Shown here piece by piece: positions 59,390 through 64,000 of a stretch of 64,000 nucleotides of DNA. The stretch lies in NCBI RefSeq assembly GCF_001571105.1, contig NZ_BCTD01000010.1, one strand, 5' to 3'. A program made the translations under genes and the position numbers. Origin of the DNA: Azotobacter vinelandii. GTDB lineage: Bacteria; Pseudomonadota; Gammaproteobacteria; Pseudomonadales; Pseudomonadaceae. How positions within the stretch are numbered: position 1 is the first letter of the stretch; every line of letters starts with the position of its first letter. The notes under the pieces were generated by a model. That model was not told the DNA's origin. It searched no databases and worked only from the letters and a program-made list of their open reading frames with translations.

Positions 59390-60943
59390 TCAGGTTACCG
59401 GCGCCGGATTGAACAGCACCAGATCGTTGTGCAGGCGATGCCGCTCGGCCCAGGTCCGCGTGCGGCCGCTGGCCACGTCCAGGTAGAGCCGGAAGATCTC
59501 CCCGCCCAGTTCCTCCAGCGACAGCCGCCCCGAGGTCACCCTTCCGGCGTCCACGTCGATCAGGTCCGGCCAGCGCTCGGCCAGCTCGCTGCGGGTGGCC
59601 ACCTTGATCACCGGCACCATCGCCAGGCCGTAGGGGGTGCCGCGCCCGGTGGTGAAGACGTGCAGGTTCATTCCGGCGGCCAGTTGCAGGGTGCCGCAGA
59701 TGAAGTCGCTGGCCGGGGTGGCGCAGAACTGCAGGCCCTTGCCCCGGACCTTCTCGCCCGGCGGGACCACGCCGGCGATCGGGCTGGAGCCGGACTTGGC
59801 GATCGAGCCCATGGCTTTCTCGACGATGTTGTTCAACCCGCCCTTCTTGTTGCCGGGAGTGGTGTTGGCGCTGCGGTCGGCCATCCCCCGCGCCAGGTAG
59901 CGGTCGTACCAGTCCATCTCGCGGATCAGCGCGTCGGCCACCTCGGGCGTAGCCGCCCGCGGGGTGAGCAGGTGGATGCCGTCGCGCACCTCGGTGTTCT
60001 CCGAGAACATCACGGTGGCGCCGGCGCGCACCAGGAGGTCCGCGGCGACGCCCAGCGCCGGGTTGGCGGTGATCCCGGAGAAGGCGTCGCTGCCGCCGCA
60101 CTGCATGCCGACCACCAGCTCGGAGGCCGGGCAGGTCTCGCGGCGCCGCGCGTCGAGCACCTCGAGGCGCGCCTCGATCAGGCCGAGGATCTGCCCGACC
60201 ATCCCGGCGAAGCCGTTGCCCGACTCCTGCAGGCGGTACAGCCACTGCGGCTCGCTCATCCCGCTGGTCAGCGCGTCGCCCGGCATCAGTTGGACCGGCT
60301 GCAGCTTCTCGCAACCGAGGCCGATGACCAGCGCCTGGCCGCCGAGGTTGGGGTTGCGGGCCAGGTTGAACAGGGTGCGGATCGGGATCACCGCGTCCGG
60401 CGCGTTGATCGCCACGCCGCAGCCGTAGCTATGGCACAGGGCGATCACGTCGTCGACGTTGGGATATTTCGGCAGCAGTTCCTTGCGCGCCCGCTCGACG
60501 CAGTGCTCGAGCACCCCGGCCACGCACTGCACGGTGGTGCTGACGCCGAGCAGGTTGCGCGTGCCGACGCTGCCGTCGGGGTTGCGGAAGCCCTCGAAGG
60601 TGAAGCCTTCCAACGGCTCCACCGGCGCGACGGCCTGGGTCGCCCGCGGCAGGCTGTCCAGCGCCGGCGGCTCGGGCATGCGCAGGTGCGCCTCGGTCAC
60701 CCAGCTGCCGCGGGGAATCGGCTGCAGGGCGTAGCCGATGACCTGGCCGTAGCGCACCACCTCGGCGCCTTCGGCGAGGTCCGCCAGCGCCACCTTGTGG
60801 CTCTGCGGGATGTGCTCGGCCGCCGCGAGACCGTCGGCGAAGCGGCTGCCGGCCGCCACGCCCTGGTCGTTGACCACCACGCCGACGTTGTCGTCCGCGT
60901 GCAGGCGGATGTAGCGCGGCGAGTCCTGATGTTCGATCAACAT
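59390..60943 (-). CDS. garD: Galactarate dehydratase
   Basis: A 517-residue UxaA-family, iron-dependent dehydratase that converts galactarate to 5-keto-4-deoxyglucarate. The N-terminal SAF domain (about 1-95: DNVGVVVNDQG, PQSHKVAL) is followed by the catalytic part: FRNPDGSVGTRNLLGV, IALCHSYGCG, QALVIGLGCEKLQ, VVGMQCGGSDAFSGITANPALG, and TTPGNKKGGLNNIVEKAMGS. This fits GarD length and layout; altronate dehydratase is the nearest alternative but the GudP- and KdgD-like neighbours favour GarD. GAGGA precedes the ATG. Confidence 0.9.
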   Translation of the reverse strand: MLIEHQDSPRYIRLHADDNVGVVVNDQGVAAGSRFADGLAAAEHIPQSHKVALADLAEGAEVVRYGQVIGYALQPIPRGSWVTEAHLRMPEPPALDSLPRATQAVAPVEPLEGFTFEGFRNPDGSVGTRNLLGVSTTVQCVAGVLEHCVERARKELLPKYPNVDDVIALCHSYGCGVAINAPDAVIPIRTLFNLARNPNLGGQALVIGLGCEKLQPVQLMPGDALTSGMSEPQWLYRLQESGNGFAGMVGQILGLIEARLEVLDARRRETCPASELVVGMQCGGSDAFSGITANPALGVAADLLVRAGATVMFSENTEVRDGIHLLTPRAATPEVADALIREMDWYDRYLARGMADRSANTTPGNKKGGLNNIVEKAMGSIAKSGSSPIAGVVPPGEKVRGKGLQFCATPASDFICGTLQLAAGMNLHVFTTGRGTPYGLAMVPVIKVATRSELAERWPDLIDVDAGRVTSGRLSLEELGGEIFRLYLDVASGRTRTWAERHRLHNDLVLFNPAPVT

Positions 60944-60964
60944 GACACTATCCTCGTACAGATT

Positions 60965-62356
60965 TCAGGCGGACGCCGCGCTGCCCTGGGAACCGAGTGG
61001 AGCGGCCGGGGCCTCCTCCCGGTGGGCCGAACCGCCCTGGGTCGGGCCGTCCCTGAGTTCGACGCGCTGGATGCGGCCGACGATCACCAGGTAGCTGAAC
61101 ACCGCCACCAGCGCGTTGGCGCCGACGTACACCAGCGCCCACTTGAAGGAGCCGGTGGCGCTGATGATGTAGCCGATGACGATCGGCGTAGTGATCGAGG
61201 CGATATTGCCGAAGGTGTTGAACAGCCCGCCCGAGAGGCCGGCGATCTGCTTCGGCGAGGTGTCCGCCACCACCGCCCAGCCCAGCGCGCCGAGGCCCTT
61301 GCCGAAGAACGCCAGGGTCATGAAGCCGACCACCATCCACTCCGCCTGGATGTAGTTGCAGAACACCATGCTGGTGGAGAGCAGCAGGCCGGTGACGATG
61401 GGCAGCTTGCGCGCCAGGGTCAGCGAGTGGCCGCGACGCAGCAGCCAATCGGAAATCACCCCGCCGAGCACGCCGCCGATGAAGCCGCAGAGCGCCGGCA
61501 GCGAGGCGATGAAGCCGGCCTTGAGGATCGACATGCCGCGCTCCTGCACCAGGTACACCGGGAACCAGGTGAGGAAGAAGTAGGTGATGCCGTTGATGCA
61601 GTACTGGCCGAGGTAGACGCCGACCAGCATGCGATTGGTCAGCAACTGGCGGATGTAGTCCCAGCGCGGCCCCTGGCTGCCCGGCTTGCGGGCGCTGTCC
61701 ATATCGACCAGGCCGCCGTTCTGCTCGATGTGCTCCAGCTCGACGCGGTTGATGCGCGGGTGCTCCTTGGGGTTGTAGATGGTCTTCAGCCAGACCCCGG
61801 AGAAGACGATGCCCAGCGCGCCCATCATGACGAACACGTGCTCCCAGCCGAACTTGTGGACGATCCAGCCCATCAACGGAGCGAACAGCGCGGTGGCGAA
61901 ATACTGCGCGGAGTTGAACACCGCCGAGGCCGTGCCGCGCTCGGCGGTGGGGAACCAGGCGGCGACGATGCGCGCATTGCCGGGGAACGACGGCGCCTCG
62001 GCGAAACCGACCAGAAAGCGCAGCATGAACATGGTGGTCACCGCCCAGGCCACCGGCATGCCGCCGACGAAGCCCTGCAGCAGGGTGAACAGCGACCAGG
62101 TGAAGATGCTCACCGCATAGACGCGCTTGGAGCCGAAGCGGTCGAGCAGCCAGCCACCGGGAATCTGCCCCAGCACGTAGGCCCAGCCGAAGGCGGAGAA
62201 AATGTAGCCGAGGGTCACGGCATCGATGCCGAGGTCCTTCTGCAGGGAAGAGCCGGCGATGGAGATGGTGGCGCGGTCGGCGTAGTTGATCGTCGTCACC
62301 AGAAACAGCATGAGCAGAATCAGGTAACGCACGCGGGTTTGCTTGATGGCTTGCAT
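60965..62356 (-). CDS. gudP: MFS glucarate/galactarate transporter (GudP/GarP-like)
   Basis: A 463-residue inner-membrane symporter of the ACS family, very close in pattern to E. coli GudP: NYADRATISIAGSSLQKDLGID, SAFGWAYVLGQIPGGWLLDRFGSKRVY, FLVGFAEAPSFPGNARIVAAWFPTAERGTASAVFNSAQYFATALFAPLMGW and GQYCINGITYFFLTWFPVYLVQERGMS. I choose ATG at 62356 (MQAIKQTRV), which has GGAAG nine bases ahead; a GTG at 62371 is possible. Takes up galactarate/glucarate for the enzymes encoded around it. The distinction between GudP and GarP is not certain. Confidence 0.9.
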   Translation of the reverse strand: MQAIKQTRVRYLILLMLFLVTTINYADRATISIAGSSLQKDLGIDAVTLGYIFSAFGWAYVLGQIPGGWLLDRFGSKRVYAVSIFTWSLFTLLQGFVGGMPVAWAVTTMFMLRFLVGFAEAPSFPGNARIVAAWFPTAERGTASAVFNSAQYFATALFAPLMGWIVHKFGWEHVFVMMGALGIVFSGVWLKTIYNPKEHPRINRVELEHIEQNGGLVDMDSARKPGSQGPRWDYIRQLLTNRMLVGVYLGQYCINGITYFFLTWFPVYLVQERGMSILKAGFIASLPALCGFIGGVLGGVISDWLLRRGHSLTLARKLPIVTGLLLSTSMVFCNYIQAEWMVVGFMTLAFFGKGLGALGWAVVADTSPKQIAGLSGGLFNTFGNIASITTPIVIGYIISATGSFKWALVYVGANALVAVFSYLVIVGRIQRVELRDGPTQGGSAHREEAPAAPLGSQGSAASA

Positions 62357-62588
62357 GGCGTTGGCTTCCACGAATTGTTCTGTTGTTGCGTGGAGTGGCC
62401 CTGGCGGCGCAGGGCAACGGGTTCACGAGCGGCCGGTCACCCACCTCCCGCCGATACCACTGCACGGATACGTCGGGGCATGGCGATCCTGGATGGATAC
62501 ATGAAAGGTCCTCGGTTGCCAGGGTGTCGGGATGGCCGGTAAGACTGCCCGCCTGTGGCTCGCTCGCCGCTCCGCAGGCGGGGCGACA

Positions 62589-63500
62589 TCACTGCGGGCC
62601 GAGCTTCCTGATCAGCGCGGCGAGACGCTCGTACTCGTCCGGCAGCAGGTCGGTCAGCGGCGCGCGCACCGGACCGGCGTCGTGGCCGATCACCCTCACC
62701 CCGGCCTTGACGATGCTCACCGCATAACCGGCGCGGCGGTTGCGGATCTCCAGCAGCGGCAGGAAGAAGTCGTCGATCAGCCGGCCCACGGTGACCTGGT
62801 CGTCGGCGGCCACCGCCTTGTAGAACTCCATCGCCGTGCGCGGGATGAAGTTGAACACCGCCGAGGAGTAGACCGGCACGCCCAGCGCCTTGTAGGCCGC
62901 GGCGTAGACCTCGGCGGTCGGCAGGCCGCCGAGGTAGGCGAAGCGCTCGCCCAGGCGGTGGCGGACCGACACCATCAGCTCGATCTCGCCAAGGCCGTCC
63001 TTGTAGCCGACCAGGTTCGGGCAACGCTCGGCCAGTTGTTCGAGCAGCGCCGGGGTCAGCCGGCAGACGTTGCGGTTGTAGACCACCACGCCGATCTTCA
63101 CCGCCCTGCAGACCGCCTCGACATGCGCGGCGACGCCCTCCTGGCTGGCCTCGGTCAGGTAGTGCGGCAGCAGCAGCAGGCCCTTGGCGCCGAGCCGCTC
63201 GGCCTCCTGGGCCATGTGGATGGCCTGGCGGGTCGGGCCGCCGACGCCGGCGAGGATCGGCACGCTGCCGGCGCAGGTGTCGACCGCGGTCTTGATGATC
63301 CGCGGGTATTCGTCGAGGCCCAGCGAGAAGAACTCGCCGGTGCCGCCGGCGGCGAACAGCGCACTGGCGCCGTAGGGCGCCAGCCATTCCAGGCGGCGGG
63401 CGTAGGACTCGGCGTCGAAATCGCCGGCGGCATCGAAATCGGTGACCGGGAAGGACAGCAGCCCGGAGGAAAGGATGGACTTGAGTTCTTGTGGCGTCAT
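62589..63500 (-). CDS. kdgD: 5-dehydro-4-deoxyglucarate dehydratase
   Basis: A 303-residue DHDPS-superfamily aldolase-type enzyme that decarboxylates and dehydrates 5-dehydro-4-deoxyglucarate to 2-oxoglutarate semialdehyde. N-terminal LSSGLLSFPVTDFDAAGDFDAE and FAAGGTGEFFSL are the KdgD-typical substrate region; LVGYKDGLGE holds the Schiff-base Lys; VVVYNRN has the active-site Tyr. ATG at 63500 is chosen by family length; a longer open frame to 63623 is not homologous. First gene of the kdgD-gudP-garD operon, with a palindrome in its promoter. The final semialdehyde dehydrogenase is not in the window. Confidence 0.92.
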   Translation of the reverse strand: MTPQELKSILSSGLLSFPVTDFDAAGDFDAESYARRLEWLAPYGASALFAAGGTGEFFSLGLDEYPRIIKTAVDTCAGSVPILAGVGGPTRQAIHMAQEAERLGAKGLLLLPHYLTEASQEGVAAHVEAVCRAVKIGVVVYNRNVCRLTPALLEQLAERCPNLVGYKDGLGEIELMVSVRHRLGERFAYLGGLPTAEVYAAAYKALGVPVYSSAVFNFIPRTAMEFYKAVAADDQVTVGRLIDDFFLPLLEIRNRRAGYAVSIVKAGVRVIGHDAGPVRAPLTDLLPDEYERLAALIRKLGPQ

Positions 63501-63912
63501 GTTCGGGCACCCTGCATGGGAGGTGAAGGAGCCGGTCGGCGACCGGACTTGAAATACGTTATCGTATGACTTTGGCAAAAGCCACCCTCTTGCGAAGACT
63601 TTTCGTTCCAAACACCCTCTCATCCGAGCGCAAGGTGCTGCGCAGCATCCTCAACTAAAAACATAACTTATTGAATATAAAAAATATTATCGAATATCAC
63701 GCAGCAATCGGCGACTCGACCGAGGCGTCTTCCCACCAAAAACTGTCATCGTATCTTTATCGGAAAAGTACGGCGATCGCGGCGATCGCCATGAAGCCTT
63801 GCGCACCGCCGGAGGTGCCGGTATGGCAAGAATCGCCTCGGAGACGAGCAGCCGACACGACGGGACGGGAAAGGACGGCGGACAACCGGACGGACATGCC
63901 GCACGGTCACGG
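63501..63912. other. Promoter region of the galactarate operon and unassigned DNA
   Basis: Contains the dyad at 63554-63567, an AT-rich segment (63655-63720), and a plus-strand open frame of about 80 codons (63671-63922) without recognisable similarity or a good ribosome-binding site. No regulator gene for the operon is visible in the window. Confidence 0.4.
63554..63567. promoter_or_regulatory. Palindrome upstream of kdgD, putative GntR/FadR-type operator
   Basis: ATACG (63554-63558), TTAT, CGTAT (63563-63567), 54 bases before the kdgD start. Short GTAT-centred dyads are typical of FadR-type GntR regulators of sugar-acid genes. A CGTAT half-site recurs at 63750-63754. Confidence 0.4.
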
Positions 63913-63982
63913 GAAGGAATGAAGGAATGAAGGAATGAAGGAATGAAGGAATGAAGGAATGAAGGAATGAAGGAATGAAGGA
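63913..63982 (+). repeat. Tandem octamer repeat (eight perfect copies of GAAGGAAT)
   Basis: Eight uninterrupted copies of GAAGGAAT from 63913 to 63976, then GAAGGA before ATGATCGCC. Each unit holds AAGGA followed by ATG, so the array is a ladder of ribosome-binding-site/start-codon pairs, each opening ATG-AAG-GAA-TGA. An ATG at 63982 directly after it could start a gene that runs beyond the window (MIARKG). Confidence 0.85.
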
Positions 63983-64000
63983 TGATCGCCAGGAAAGGCC

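Noticed and set aside
58244..62542. Very long plus-strand open frame (over 1400 codons) opposite the galactarate operon
   Set aside because: It is antisense to three clear enzymes and a transporter, is rich in His, Gln, Arg and Val as high-GC antisense frames are, and resembles no family.

Overview
The window is high-GC, gene-dense chromosomal DNA from a gammaproteobacterium of the Pseudomonas/Azotobacter group. The evidence is gene content and order. The tkt-epd-pgk-fba block lies divergent from an ArsR-methyltransferase gene plus metK, and fabY-cysQ-nudE-yrfG and pckA-hslO are present; all of these, as I recall, occur as blocks in Pseudomonas aeruginosa. DUF3509 and DUF808 genes and REP/REPIN elements of Pseudomonas type point the same way. 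The species cannot be named from the sequence alone; Azotobacter or a high-GC Pseudomonas fits best.

Layout. 1-2165: a truncated TctC-like solute-binding protein and an ACS-family MFS permease of visibly lower GC. 2661-13307: housekeeping and accessory genes (TraX-like protein, DHA2 efflux pump, 7TMR-GGDEF diguanylate cyclase, two glutathione transferases with a TetR regulator, alanine dehydrogenase, slipin and NfeD). 13522-14088: the most unusual stretch, a short-chain dehydrogenase remnant running into a degenerate, cas-less, type I-F-like CRISPR relic. Its repeats point left in the first half and right in the second half and meet in a chimeric palindromic repeat. 14151-20605: YccS-like protein, di-heme cytochrome, Gre-like factor, DUF808, DUF3509 and a YgjP-like peptidase. 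20774-23127: a DeoR-type regulator with an array of upstream direct repeats, a Gfo/Idh/MocA oxidoreductase and a UPF0303 protein. 23173-31334: central carbon genes fba, pgk, epd and tkt on the minus strand, then an ArsR-methyltransferase regulator and metK on the plus strand. 31644-40892: fabY, cysQ, nudE, yrfG, a glycine-zipper protein, cardiolipin synthase, pckA and hslO.

41244-57557 is one compact exopolysaccharide (EPS) operon: ugd remnant, UDP-sugar epimerase, initiating sugar transferase, CpsD-like ATPase, OPX lipoprotein, GumC/Wzz-like co-polymerase, three glycosyltransferases, O-antigen-ligase/polymerase-like protein, NodB deacetylase, flippase, a periplasmic GH-A-like protein, a CelD/BcsL-type GNAT and a ChbG/YdjC deacetylase. 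Most of its genes overlap by a few bases. Together they make up a Wzx/Wzy-type export route with several possible tailoring enzymes.

58421-63500 is a galactarate catabolic operon on the minus strand: kdgD, a GudP-like transporter, garD and a 2-hydroxyacid dehydrogenase. It would take up galactarate (or glucarate) and convert galactarate to 2-oxoglutarate semialdehyde. The window ends in eight perfect tandem copies of an 8-bp unit that repeats a ribosome-binding site plus ATG, directly before a start codon whose gene lies outside the window.
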